DNA from: Cylicocyclus nassatus
Lineage: Eukaryota; Nematoda; Chromadorea; Rhabditida; Strongylidae
NCBI GenBank assembly: GCA_958299035.1
Contig: CATQJL010000112.1
Location: forward strand, 81,424,636 to 81,488,635
Direction of reading: 5' to 3'
DNA length: 64,000 nucleotides
Shown here: positions 1 through 12,334 of the stretch, one piece after another
Layout of the letters: every line of letters begins with the position of its first letter
Numbering within the stretch: position 1 is the stretch's first letter
Program-made: the position numbers and the translations under genes
Notes under the pieces: model-generated
Told to the model about the DNA's origin: nothing
Seen by the model: the letters and a program-made list of their open reading frames with translations, nothing else
Databases searched by the model: none

Positions 1-964
1 ATATGATTTATCTGTACTTTGGATATGCTCTACTATATCAGTGCAAAATTTGGTGTCATTTTGTGAACTGTGGATTTTCTTATGATATTATGTATGGTAG
101 CAAAAAGTCAGGAAAGGGGGGGGGGGGTCGGATCTGGGTCGCATCTAAATTTCTTCGGAGCTTTTGAAGCTTGTTGGCTGCAATTCTGCTGCAATATGAG
201 GCCATCCTCTTACTTTCCCTCATAAAAATTGCAGGCTGCCTTATAACTTCTCTGGTAAGTTACAAAATTTCAAGCTCAAAAATCCCAGTTTTTGCTTTTT
301 AGGATCGCATCTAAATTTGCGAGAGTCGCATCTAAATTTTTTCGAGCTTACTGCTCCTCAAGGGCTGAAACTTTTTCTTTGGATAGTCTGGGCACTATAC
401 TACAGAACCTGTGCTTTGCAGCCTCCCAGTCTTTTCCTGGCCTTAGTTACGAATTTTCAAACTATCGTACTCATGCACGTTTTTGACGTCGTTCTGGACG
501 GCGCTCAAGCGTTTTTTTTTTCGCGGGGAAAACTGTGGAAGAGGTAGGAAGTAAGCTTCTCAGTCGAAAACATCTTTTGTAGTTCAAGAATGTCATTTTT
601 TCTCCGTGCAAGATTTGTGTCGCCTACGGGATCGAATTTGCTGGCCTGAAGTATGCCTGAAAATTCAAAAAAAAATGCAGAATGTCAAACATTATTAAAG
701 GTATGTATGTGTGCTACAGATGATGGACGCACCCATTGGCCTAAAAATTCTGCTTCCGAAACCTCACTGAAGTTCTCACGTAGGTGTTTTTTGAGATTGA
801 CATTCGTTTATGCAGGTTACCGCGAGGAATGTGGGCAGGGGAGGTAAGGGGGATAAATGGGTGAGGGTGGGGTGGAGGGGGGGGGGGGAGTCGTACGGAT
901 GGGTACCTTCAAGGGGGGGGGTGGTAAATGAGGGTCCCGGATCGCATCAGCACGCTTGACCCTG
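1..964. other. Non-genic stretch with poly-G tracts
   Basis: I see no supportable gene here. The stretch has three G runs of 9-12 bases (116-127, 877-888, 913-921). It also has three copies of a short motif TCGCATCTAAATTT near 130, 305 and 327. It lies just outside the left edge of duplicated unit A. Confidence 0.5.
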
Positions 965-1949
965 TTCCCCATCCTTTTTTTGAGTATATTCAAGCTCTTT
1001 GTTTTTTTGTGCAGCTACATTAGCAATTACAGAGTCGAAAACACCCTCCAAGTTTTTTTCGAATCAGCTTTGTTAACTTTAATTCGAGATTTATTGGGAG
1101 ACTGCGACGTCTTTCGGCTCTTTCTACTTCAAGTCCTGAAATTTTCCTTGTCAGGAAAATGGGAGCTATGGAAACTCCATCACAGATGTCGATCGCTCTT
1201 TGAATGTCTCAGAAAATTTTCAAACGAGAACACGGTACCAGCAACACGTAAACTTTGCAAAGACATAAATTTTTTAGCCATCAGGAGATAAAGTGCGCAA
1301 GACTTGTGTTTTTGCATAGTGTGACAAGTTTTGTAATGATGGTAATTTTCATGTCCGATGCAATAATGGAAGACTGATAGGCAGCTCATCTGAACAATGT
1401 CGAGCTGTAGATTCCTTCTACTTCAGGCCAATTGTGTATTTTTCTTCAAAATTTGTTTCCATTAATTTACTGATTGTGAGCATTTTTTGAAGACTCGCAG
1501 TACAAGACATATCAGTAAATAATTTTGACGGCGAGATCCGTTGACGACTTTCGAATGCGTTTCATTTCTCGAGGTTAATTGTGGGCATGACAATATCAAC
1601 ACCATGAAAATAGCATTAGGTTGGAAAAGGATCCAAATGTCTCTTTGTGAAGGACATACAACCTTAAGCATGTTATAGTTATGTCTGGTATATTTCAATA
1701 ATTTCATAAAGCTTGTTTTAGGTGGAGAAGAACTTTTTCAACTTAACGTAGATATGATTTGCACGATCACAACGATTTATTCATCAGTGGATGAATGACT
1801 AACGCTAAATTAAGCATCAAAGCGCCTAAATTTATGCTAAACCCAAGTTTTGCACAAACAGCGGATCGTACTTCTAAAGAATATGGAAAGTACGGGCTGC
1901 TACTAATTGAATCTCAGCTTGCTCGGACTATCAGTATACTGATAAGAGC

Positions 1950-3953
1950 TCAGCAGGGTACTCTGTAGCTGTCGTACGAGAGGCCTTTGGAGAAGTTGAT
2001 GACGTCTACCATGTAGAAGATAGGCGTTCTATGGCTTCCCACATCTAAGTAGCCGCTCCCTGTTGAATGTACAGGCATCGTTCCACAACACGTTCCTGCA
2101 CAGGCGATTGATCTGCAAACGTCTGCGAATGCGTAGGCATGCATGAAGGTGTAGCCAGTCACATTGTAGACCTTTCCAATGTAGATTCTACCGCCTGGAA
2201 AAGGTATTTGTAAGATTATGTGTACACAATGCATTAATGCCTCGACTGTTAATAAAACAATACATTTTGCAACCATCTAAGCATTTGCTACCTCAAGATA
2301 AATCGCACACCCAGAACTTTTTTACAGTATTCGACTTCCTGATTCAAGACAAAACATTCAAACTGATTCGCTGTATTGTAAAAGTTTCTTCCTAATTTTC
2401 CGGCATCCTCTTTTGTCATAAAAAATTTGAAACTGCATTGTGAAAAGACCTCAAGAAAATGATCTGCTTAAACAATCACCGGGGGAAGGCGGTCCCGAAA
2501 TATGCGCGTTATTAAATTTTCACACTCTACTCGAAAATTTTTATGGAACTAAAGACTTTGCCAATGCCGCATGTTGATCCTTTCCTTCCTCTTATATTGC
2601 GGGCAGATCGCTGTTTTTCGATCGAAATGAGGATTAATAAATAAGCGGCCTTGCTGAAGCTCGTGGTCAATTTTTCGAAATTCCGCGAGCAGTATGCAAA
2701 ACATCCTTCATTTTTTCCGGTTTCCGCCTACCCCAGCGTATTGTCTGATTACTTGTATTTTGAAAAGCAGTGAATTGCTCAATGTACGGCCAACCCATAC
2801 TACGGAGTAGTCAGAAAAGGAACTCCGATTTTAGTACAACGAAAAGATTGAAATATGCAGTTTAAGGCATTTTGCAACTTGCGCCTGGACCTCACCTAGC
2901 GTCTGCAGTTTTTTTTTTCAAATTTTAGTCTATTGTAAATTTGAACGTTAAGCCATCTAGCTTCTACTATCTCAAACTCCAAGAAGTCTGTACACTACTT
3001 GTAGAAGTCAATATCTCACTTGCAGTTGTGAATACAGGAAGTGATGAACAGCCTGGCTGAGGTTCTCTAGCGAAGATGAACCTGTAATAGCTCAGTTTTC
3101 GTAGTAATATGATTTTCATTGCTTTGTAATGCCCATTTGTTCTTTTACAACTACATGATGTTGATCTATCGTTTATTTCTAACTACTTGTTGCTGATGGA
3201 TGATGCAAGGTTCGTATTAAAAATCATCAAAGACATCAATTTAGTGATGAGATTATTGAGATAAAGAATTGAAATTACTTGCGATCTGGTTTCGTGCCAT
3301 CCGGAAACAGCGAAGCATTTTGTGAGTAGAACCACCTTCGAGCGTGATAGAATGCATAAATGGATGTCACGTTTTGGTCAAACAGACTATCAAGTTCAGC
3401 TTCGTTCTGATTTATCACTAGTTCGGAAATATTTTGAGGATTTTCGACTTTTGATGCAACCGGAAGAGGCTGCTGACAGTTTGGAATCACAAGTTGACGA
3501 TCAATGCTGTACACCACTCCGGTTACGTTTTGAGTTTCAGAACCATTCTTGTAAATGGTGCACACACCCTAAAATTGATAATGAAAATTTTCTCAATGCA
3601 GCAAAGCCGACCAATTCGATTATTCAGAAAGAAAGATGGGGAAAACCGTGATGAGCTGGACGAAATGGGCAAAGGTGCAGTCAGGCTCTTCGTAGCACAC
3701 TTGAAGGCATTCCGGTTCACTCTTTTTCAGCATTTCATACTTGAAGCTTGCAGCAAACTCTCCCTGGTGTGGAGTAAAGGTACAACCAGACGCTTGTTGG
3801 ACCTGCAAATTACACACTTTTTACTGTTATTAGTACAAATTAATTTTTCAAATCGCTCCATATTTTTCAATAGAAAAGAAGTTCAGCATCTTTATTTACC
3901 TGCATTCCCATCAAAAGCCAGATCAAACCAGTGGGAAGAGTTACGAAGCACAT
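1950..3953 (-). CDS. Secreted PAN/apple-like protein, paralogue A (spliced, partial model)
   Basis: Exon 1 (3953-3900) codes for 18 residues, MCFVTLPTGLIWLLMGMQ, a signal-peptide-like start, and ends at a GTAAAT donor. Exon 2 (3802-3647, phase 0, TTTGCAG acceptor) carries a PAN/apple-like core with CLQVC and DCTFAHF. Exon 3 (3568-3279, TTTTAG acceptor, GTAATT donor) begins GVCTIY and contains potential N-glycosylation sites. The last exon (2194-1950, TTTTCCAG acceptor) ends YRVPC and a stop, and contains a CAGTCCG cluster. The exon or exons between 2194 and 3279 are unresolved. A conserved patch at about 2300-2450 reads MTKEDAGK in one frame but has a frameshift against paralogue B. PAN domains bind protein or carbohydrate, but the ligand here is unknown. 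Paralogue B lies 21.7 kb away and keeps the same exon lengths. The function call rests on motif recognition only. Confidence 0.68.
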
Positions 3954-4387
3954 GGTTACGTTAGTCAAAGACGTTTGACTTCCTGAAATCTTTGGTCAGT
4001 AGCTCAAAGTTTTGCCTTGTATTCTTGCAAAGCACACAGTCTCTCGTTTATTGTACGCTTTCGAATGCCAGAGTTAGTGCCAAAGAAGAAAAAGTTGTGC
4101 TTCAAATTAAAGGCAAAATTTGCAAAGTGCTGCTTGTGGAAAGAAAGATTACCGATACTATCTAAAAAGGTTTCATAGGCATCCCTTAGCGTTGAAAATT
4201 CAGTAATTCTAAATAGTTTTTTGGCAAACACAAAGCTGATGCATGACAGTTTATCTACTGTTGTTTGATCAAATGTCTGGATTTTACTAACCTCATAGCC
4301 ATTATTTGACAATTCAAACGTTCTCTCTCTCTCTTCTCTAATAACTTCACAAGTTATTAGAGAAGAGAGAGAGATATATAGTGAAGT

Positions 4388-4719
4388 CAGTAGTGTACCC
4401 GAGACTTCTGGTCGGGAGGGAGGGGGGGGGGGGGGAGAGGAAACGATAAAAATCTTTTCCACGGTGAAGAGCCACGCACTCCGAAAATTTTTTGGCATTT
4501 TTTTTTCTCAAAATTTCGCGGGCCCATAACTGCGAAATTTTAGAAAACGGGGGAGTGGCGTCAGCCACACCCCCGAAAAAATTTCGAGGCTAGAGGATTT
4601 TCAAAGCATTTTAAAATAATTTGAATTATTCACAAGGATAAAGAAGTCACTTGCTATCTTTACAACCCACATAAGTACTTTGAAAGTCTCGCCCCCCCCC
4701 CTTCATCGGTGCGCCACAG
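4388..4719. mobile_element. hAT-type MITE, shared by both units (unit A copy)
   Basis: The ends are CAGTAGTGTACCC on the left and GGTGCGCCACAG on the right, imperfect inverted repeats of the CAGTGGCG type. Flanking 8-mers (AGTGAAGT at 4380-4387, AGCGAGAT at 4720-4727) are decayed relatives of the 8-bp duplication that is clear in the unit B copy (26471-26828). The inside is A/T-rich with a 14-base G run at 4422-4435. The shared position in both units shows it inserted before the duplication. Confidence 0.68.
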
Positions 4720-4737
4720 AGCGAGATAGAACTTTAA

Positions 4738-5035
4738 CACATTCACGACAATACGACCCACCGGTGGGTCGTACGTGTCCTGCCATTTCGGACAATACGA
4801 CCCACCGGTGGGTCGTACGCTTTTTGAGGTTTTTGATTTTGTTAGTTCACGGTGAAACTTTTTAGGCAAACCGAGTAAAGTCCTGTATACACCTTTCGGA
4901 TTACTTCCCAAAAGATTAAAACTTCAGACCACAGGACCCATCAGTGAACTGAAAATATCACGCAAACTCAATTTCGCAATATATGCTCTGGTCCGAAATG
5001 GCAGTCATCGAAAAATCGGCCCTGTCGTGAATGTG
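4738..5035. mobile_element. piggyBac-like non-autonomous element (TTAA target)
   Basis: The element has 13-bp perfect inverted ends CACATTCACGACA / TGTCGTGAATGTG, flanked by TTAA at 4734-4737 and 5036-5039. Unit B at the same place reads CCCTAAGACAGC with no insert, so the site is empty there. A TTAA duplication is typical of the piggyBac superfamily. Inside the left end, the 20-bp palindrome ACGACCCACCGGTGGGTCGT occurs twice, 45 bp apart (4752 and 4797). No transposase is encoded. Confidence 0.85.
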
Positions 5036-5039
5036 TTAA

Positions 5040-6846
5040 GACAGCACCCTGTTCTTGCTTTGTACAGAAACAAATCACATGAGTCACCTCACATAAGCTC
5101 AAAAAGATTCAGAAGGCTTATTAGGGAAGAATAACTTGAAAAAGTTTTGGGAAGTCGAAAACAACTAAGCTTTTGCTCCTGAGGCCTGTTCAGCCGCTCG
5201 GAGCCAGCTCAGCTCACCAGACTGAATCGAGGGTGGGGTTTACTTTCATAAGGAGTTGAAGGCGGGACCGAAATCAGGGGACCAATAGCGCAATTACCTT
5301 AACGGTGACGGAGCTTCTCCCTGTACGTGGGCCAAGAAGTGCTGAAGTGATAAAAGTGATAAAAGTTTTGGCCTTGCACACAAGTAGCCGGATCACTTCA
5401 TTTGCAAGACTGATGGCCGTATTCCTGAAAAGCAGACGCGATTTATCCGTCCTTTCAGGCCTTTTTAGCTTCAGTATTACTAGTGGTTTGGGTTAAGTGG
5501 TAGTACATAGTTTGATGCTATTAGTTTAGTATTTAGTATTAGTTTTGTATCAGTAGTAACAGGAAAAAGCCAACAACTCTCTTGAACCACAAATGAATGT
5601 TTTCTGAATGTGTGTGAATGCACAAACTGCCCAGCTTACGGTCCATCCAACGCTGACCATAAATACAAATTTCTGCAGGATCAGTGTTTTTCAGCGTTTC
5701 TGCGATGTTTTCATCCATTTTACGTGCCGGTGGTGACATTGGTGAGGATCTGCTGAAATTGTATGGAAAATGACTAACACATTCAGATTATGTGTTCGAG
5801 TATGCGTTAGCCACATCGAGAGACGAAACTAAACAAGGCTTTACTGCTAAAGCTACTCATTTTTTACAATTGCATAACTGACAGGACGCTCAATGTTTTC
5901 TGAGAATTGATTAAATCTTCTGTCATAAAAGCGCAACTTCTGAGAACTAACAACACCATATGTATGTATTAGCTAATCATTTTCTGTCAGCAAATAACAA
6001 AATTGGTAGTTATTACACTAGCAAGACCCAAGAAAGTGAACCTTTTTACCTTTTATTTTTGTTGCACGGTGATGACAAAAAGCTACCCTTTTTCCCCTTG
6101 AAACATAGTCCTCAAATTGTTCAAACCGTTCGGAAGAGATAAAACTGCATAATGGGAAGAATTGTACACGATCCAAGCTTCGTTTGATCACATTTTGGAA
6201 TATTTTGTGCTCCATTGAGAGAAATTATTCTGTAAAAGAGTTTGTAGTGCACGGCTTGGAGCTTTTCCTGTTTGTTGGACTGATTTTTTTTTACTAGAAT
6301 CGATCTATTTTGTGATATTAGCTTGGCATATTTTTAATTCCGCTCAGACAATTCGCGAACTTCCGCAGGATTAGCCAAATTTGCAGATGTTCCGCAGGAC
6401 TTTGTCTACTATTACGAAAAGTGAAAACCTTAAAAATGGGAATTTTCGAAGGATTTTCACGTTAGATTGAAAAAGTGGAGCTTCCGCCGGACTTTTTGCA
6501 AAGCGCTGCAGAAATTCCGAAAAATGGTTGCGCAGCACTTTGGCCTGCCAGTACTTCCGCAGGGCTTCAAATGTGTTATTTTTTACGATGTTGTCTCGCC
6601 AACATCTAGAGTGCATTGTCGAACATATCATACTTAGTACTGAGAAAGATTAGTGAGTATGCACATCAGAGTAAGGTTCAAATCTCGCTTAGGTGTTCTC
6701 TGGTTCGCATTCTTCGGAATTCCCACAGGGGACCCGGCGGAACTTTCTCAACTGCGAACTTTCTGCGGAAATTTCGGTCAGTTTCTGCGCGGTTTCGGCG
6801 TTTATGAGGGTACTGAGAAAGATTAGTGAGTATGCACATCAGAGGG
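5040..6846. other. Duplicated non-coding stretch
   Basis: This is homologous to about 26840-28600 in unit B. Open frames are short and not conserved in frame between the copies. A 35-bp direct repeat at about 6638-6672 and 6809-6843 is specific to unit A. I see no convincing exon. Confidence 0.45.
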
Positions 6847-7390
6847 TATTAGCTGGCTTACCCGGCTCCGCCGTATGTTCCGAATAGAAAATTCCATTTC
6901 TTAACCGATCCGGACCAAACTTGGCACACATACCCTTCGGGCCCCGGCGGGTGTCACCAGTCCACTTTTCGTTATCGATCGATGTCGATTTTATCGATTT
7001 TTTGCAAAATTGAGCTAGGGGGCTGGGATTTGGCAGAGGGGTGTAATCGACATGCTGATCACCCCCACGGGGGTGATCAGCATCCTCGATTACCCCCCTG
7101 TGCCAAATCCCAGCCCCGTAGCTCAAACTTTGCAAAAAAATCGATAAAGTCGATAAAAGTAATGCACGATTTTAAAAACTAATATTGTATTCGTAATCAG
7201 CATGCTCGATTACACCCCTCTGCCAACTCCCAGCCCCGTAGCTCAAATTTTGCAAAAAATCGATAAAATCGACATCGATCGATAACGAAAAGTGGACTGG
7301 TGACACCCGCCGGGGCCCGAAGGGTATGTGTGCCAAGTTTGGTCCCGATCGGTTCAGAAATGGAATTTTCTATTCGGAACATACGTACAT

Positions 7391-7421
<31 letters not shown>

Positions 7422-7458
7422 TACAGACAAATAGACATTCAGCTTTATATATAAGATC
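6847..7458. mobile_element. Foldback element with ACAG microsatellite tail
   Basis: This insertion of roughly 0.6 kb is absent from unit B near 28600. Long inverted repeats pair about 6876-7064 with 7196-7385 (TTCCGAATAGAAAATTCC on the left, its complement on the right). A third inverted segment lies at 7068-7130. The centre is a perfect palindrome around GCTGATCACCCCCACGGGGG (7054-7082). The right end carries an ACAG/GACA microsatellite at about 7392-7420. The arrangement recalls microsatellite-associated interspersed repeats of invertebrates, but the superfamily is not determined. Confidence 0.75.
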
Positions 7459-9281
7459 TACCATGATAGAAGAGGACAAAAGCAATGTTTATGCTGGCAC
7501 TGAATTTTTAGGCACATATATGGAGCCATCCTTTTGCAGTTAGATTTGTGAATTTTTTGTATATTTCAACCTTTTTCAATCAGTAACAACTGTAGCTTCT
7601 TCTTCTACGAATCGCAAAAGTGTTGATTGTCGCCTCTCGCTGATATTTGGATTTTGGTAATGCGCGACGATTCCAGCAAAGTAGTATAGATCTTCTGCTG
7701 AAAGCTGTTACGGACTGACAGTTTTGACAGCTTCTGAATTCTGACTTCTAGCGCCAAATTCAAGTGTATTTATAGTTATGAGAACAATGCCTTTTCCATT
7801 TTTCTAAACTTGAAAATTTATTGTTTCGTTTGATGAGAAAAAGGTTTTTAGTTTCTTTTTCTTACTTGGTTTGTTTTTTAGTCTTATCTTTTATGCATGC
7901 GCAAGCATTTGGTCCTTGCATTAAAAAAAATCGGAGCTAATCTCATAAAACTAACATATTTCACGTGTCTCAAGAAAAGGTGCACAGAGTTTGGTCTTTG
8001 ATATCTCTCTTATTTTAATGTTTTCCGCCAGAATGTAGGTACCGTTTTGTAGCATTTTGAACTTAGACTAGCAATATGGAGCCAATCACCGATGGCTCTT
8101 CGTTGCTGTAGGATAACGACAGGACAAAAAAAGGATTTCGGGTTACTGTATGTCATTTTTGACCCACCACAAAAAGCAAACAAGCCAAAAACTTTTTTGC
8201 TAGCTCAATCAAGTCGCTGATTTCAAATACGAAGTTTGCACTTCCCCGTGGTAATGCTCTCCAAAATTATTACCACTAAACCGTAATAACTGTTTTTGCA
8301 GCATACGTCAGAAATGTGACGACAACCTGAAAAAAAACTCAATAAATTCAAAAAAAGTTGTGTAATGAGATCAGCATGCGTGAAAACCCTGCTACAACTC
8401 TCCGAATATTTTTTTGAACATTCTTTTAGACAGCCTGTTCCAAAACGGTTTCGTATTCTGAAAGTTCCTACATTAGAAGCGATCAGTGATTCGCTCCAAA
8501 CTGTGCTAATCTAAGTTAAGCCAGCTTCACGTAATGTTACGTAAAGATCGACGAAAGACATTGAAGCATGAGAGTTATTGATGATCCAATGCGCAAAATT
8601 TATTGGGACATCCTCTGCTATGGGTTGTGCTCCAGAAAGCCATTTCTGTATATAGTGCACGCGTGTAGCACTTCGCAGGTTGAGCTTCTTTGTCTAGGAA
8701 CCTAGAATGGCATTAACTCTATGCTGCATTCTCAAGCGGAAGTTGTGTAGTCGTACATCTAAGAATCTCCTATGATTCCTCTTTTCACGACTCTTATAAA
8801 CTATACGATAGTGTAAAGCGAATAAGAAAAATTCGTTTTTTCTTCTAATTTTCCTCACGAAAATCGTCGTTCTAATTTAGAGCAGTCACAAATCACTAAT
8901 GCCAAAGAAGGTAATACTATGATGCTTTGAATAATCTCATACACATCATGATAAGTTAAGCCAAATCATTTTTCCCATAATGGAAGAAAATCAATGGTTT
9001 TTCTTGTTCATAAATCTACGGTAAATGCAGCTGCTATTCAACAAAGACTTCACGGTCTGTGAGGAGACATTGAGACAGAAGAGTTATCGCCTATGCTCGG
9101 GCGCCCTATGTATCATGCTGTACGAGCCGGCATGCACGTCTGAAGCTCCGTCATCAAAACAAAGTAGAACATTTTATTCCATCCATTAACCAGCTTCTAT
9201 CTTCACTCCCAAAAGCGCTAATATCAGATGCCAATAAACCCACTTGATAAATCGCTTTTAATTAGCCTGACTGACACGCTA
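7459..9281. other. Duplicated non-coding stretch
   Basis: This aligns with 28602-30411 at a steady offset of about 21.14 kb. Substitutions and small indels are scattered and do not respect any frame. No gene is recognised. Confidence 0.45.
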
Positions 9282-10193
9282 CCCTTTGATTCAACTGGAT
9301 TGGCGGCCGGAAGGTGGGGCTTCGTGACCTATAGACTAGATGATGATGAGAAAGTACGTTCGCGAGAGAGGCCCAGGCTGCGTAGCGTGCGCGAGCGGTC
9401 GCCTTCTAGCCGCCAATCTCTTTCAGGGCTCGGCACGAGGTGGCTAGTTGAAAACGCAAAAAACGAAGTCCCCCTTGACTTTTGCGAATTTTTACGAAGT
9501 CCCCTTTGACCCTAGACCAGGGCTCGGCACGAGGTGGCGTCCCGAAATTGCAAAAAATGAAGTCCCTTTTGACTTCAATGAAATTACGACATCCGCCATG
9601 AGCTATTCGAAGAGAAAATACATGAAAAGGAACGGAACAAAGCAACAGCAGAAAAAAACGAAGAAGAATCATCGAACACACGCTTGATATTCATATTCTC
9701 CGGATTGGCGGCATATAACTAAGCGGGGAGAAAGGGGTTTGAGGCGGTTTAGGAACCAGTTTGTAAGGTTTGGGATGTATATGAGAAGTATGTAAAGAAA
9801 GTAGAAAAATTATGTGAGGTAGGAAAAATTTATGACTTTTTCTTTCCTAAGCCACCTCAGGTGGCTATCCAGGTGGCTTGAAAGCCACCTAACTCCAAAA
9901 AAAGTTGAGCACGCCTTTAGTTCACATAATTTTTTCATAATTTTTCATACATAGTTCTAACTCCCCACTGCCCATCTACACACCTATTTTGGTGTCATTT
10001 CATCTTCACTTCGCTGTAAACAAACCTTTTGTTTATTTGCTAGCGGCATGCCGGCAGCGTGCCGGCCGCAGATCGAAAGACAACGTTATTCTCTTCCGCA
10101 AAAACGATATCCGCTTTGCTTTTTCCCCAAAAACGATATCCAGCTTGCTTGCTAAGCCACCTGTGCCGTGCCCTGATCTCTTTCCATCAAGGG
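9282..10193. mobile_element. Small MITE (CCCTTTGATTCAACT ends) split by a hAT element
   Basis: The left end is CCCTTTGATTCAACTGGATT and the right end is its degenerate complement, closing with CATCAAGGG at 10193. Both sides are flanked by CTA. The uninterrupted 155-bp version is at 30412-30566 in unit B, and a relative is at 25880-26054. The unit A copy is split by the hAT insertion at 9424-10175. Confidence 0.78.
9424..10175. mobile_element. hAT-type non-autonomous element, exact boundaries
   Basis: The element starts CAGGGCTCGGCACGAGGTGG and ends with the near-complement GCCACCTGTGCCGTGCCCTG. It is flanked by a perfect 8-bp duplication ATCTCTTT (9416-9423 and 10176-10183). Unit B has a single ATCTCTTT with no insert (30549-30556). 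An 8-bp duplication with CAGGG ends is diagnostic of the hAT superfamily. The first 95 bp are repeated as a second diverged copy from about 9521. There is no transposase. Confidence 0.92.
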
Positions 10194-11897
10194 CTATATT
10201 AGCAAGGACTCAACGAGGTGTCACGCCATCTCGACAACTGAGAAGTCTCGAAATCAAGTCGGAAGTAAATAATCTCACTATATCTGCTGAAAGTGCTGAA
10301 GGGAAGGTGATTAGTGAAGTGGAGATTCTCCAAAAAGCGATTATCTAAGCTCAAGACATTTCCCAATCAAGGAGATTTCTTTTTGGCTAACCGCGTTGAG
10401 TTTTACTGAATGCATGCCAAAATAAATGATTTAAACATCAGTGCCGAAAGTCTCACCTTGGCTATGTAGTTTTTTGATCCCCACCGACTCCTATTTCGCA
10501 AGCATGGAGGGCTATGGATGCTACCTCTTATGTCTATTGCGGAAACCCAACAAGGTTACATGATTATTCATCTAAACCATGCAAAGTCTTTCTTATAAGC
10601 AAAGCGTTCTCAGCTTTCGCTGCACTTCATGCTAACACACCAAAATGCATCTTACTGTAGTGCATCGTTTATAGTCTTCATCTAATACCCTTTTTGAAAA
10701 ATCAGTCCTATTGTTGAGACAAGTGTCATACCAATCTTGGACTGAGATTTTGAAATGCATAGATTGAGATACTAAGCAAAATTGTTTTTCCAGTTACTAG
10801 GCAAAATTCATTCTCCATAGTTACCTCTGAAACGAAAAAAAATTTTGCGCAGCTTACAGCTTCATCAAAGCTGGATCAGAATCAATCAGATTTCGCGAAT
10901 GTAAACGTAAGCAGATAATTAACTTCTGCACTTGTGAGCACAAGAGGAAAACAAGATTCTCACATTTCGAGGTTGCTAAAAGGGCCTCGCAAATTGGCAT
11001 CAGCAGACTAAACTTCATAGCATAGAACACGTTATTTTCCTTATGCGTTATAACTTTCTGAATCCATTATTGAACTGCATCGATAACCAAGCATCAAATT
11101 TTTCATAAATAACTATATGTACCATTTCAGAACTACTATCAAGGAAATCACACTCGTGCATTTAGCAGAAACCCCTTAAAAACGAAACAGTCTTAGACTC
11201 TTTGCTTTCTACGTCGTTTTAGTTTGCACTCTGATAATATCTGCGTGAACTATTTAATGTTTACTATACGGTTAACTCCACTGAAAACTTACTTTTTTGG
11301 GAAATCGATGCTCGGTTCATAAGATACCTCTTGCTTTCAGACCTCAACCTTTATGTGTATCATCACAATTTATGCGAATATATAGGAATCCTTTGAAGAA
11401 CAAGTCTCCCACACTTTGCACATTATTACGAAGCTCTTTCGAACCATTAAGTGGTTTACAAATTCCCTCACTTTTGGAATGACCCGCAAGTCTCGTAGAG
11501 TGAAGCACAAACACTTCGAGCTGTATCGGATGCAGAATTTCGTCCTCTTTCCAGTGCGGTATCCACAGTGTAATTCATAATGAGAGTGTGGAGATAAACT
11601 TTGACTTTAACAGCTCTTTGTTTTCACGATATCAACTTTCGCTTTTCCTAGTTTTTATTGAGGCATTTGGAGTAGCTTTGATAGCCTGCATGTAGGTCAA
11701 ACTTCTGTTAATTGAAGCAGTTTTTTGTAGCTTTGTGTCATCTGCCTTTTGAACTTTTTAAGATATATTTATTGTCTAACCATAATTTGTGTTCGGTAAA
11801 TTGCCTTTCCTTGACGAAACATGCGAAGTTTGCAAAAAATCGCAGTATTTCTTAATTTTACGAGTGCGCTATGACCCATGACTTTCAAGATCTTCAT
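10194..11897. other. Duplicated non-coding stretch
   Basis: This is homologous to 30567-32283. It includes a 50-codon open frame, also open in unit B, which I rejected as a gene. I see no other signal. Confidence 0.45.
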
Positions 11898-12334
11898 GGC
11901 CGGTAGTAAACCTGTCGAAACGCGCAGCTCAAACTCAGAGTTAACTCTGAGTTAACGCGCACCTTTCGGGGACCATTAACACCTGCATAAGCAAACCAAA
12001 TTGGGGAAAGGGTTATATGGCAGGATACCCCGCAAGATGTACTTTATGCCAAGTATGGAAACGTAGCGTAATTTGTTCCATGCGAGACGCTACGCGACGA
12101 AACGCGCAGCTCAGCTGTGCGTTAACTCTGAGTTTGCTGCGCGTTTCAGCAGCCCGCGAAACTCGGAGTTAACTCTGAGTTTGGTTAGAGAAAGAGAAAT
12201 AGTGCGTAAACGCAGAGGTCCAGAAAAAAGTCCTCCGGAGTAGATTTTGCTCCGAGTTTCATGAAGCATGATGGGGGGGGGGGGGGGTATCATGGTGCAC
12301 CTTTGAACACAAAAATTCAAAATTTTGTAAAATT

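Noticed and set aside
7052..7082. Central palindrome as a transcription terminator or operator
   Set aside because: It is part of the inverted-repeat structure of a foldback element in a eukaryotic genome, so no such role is needed.
10190..10348. 50-codon plus-strand frame, also open in unit B (30558-30721), with a coiled-coil look
   Set aside because: All five nucleotide differences between the copies change the amino acid and none is silent, and its 5' part runs into a MITE end. There is no sign of coding constraint and no domain.
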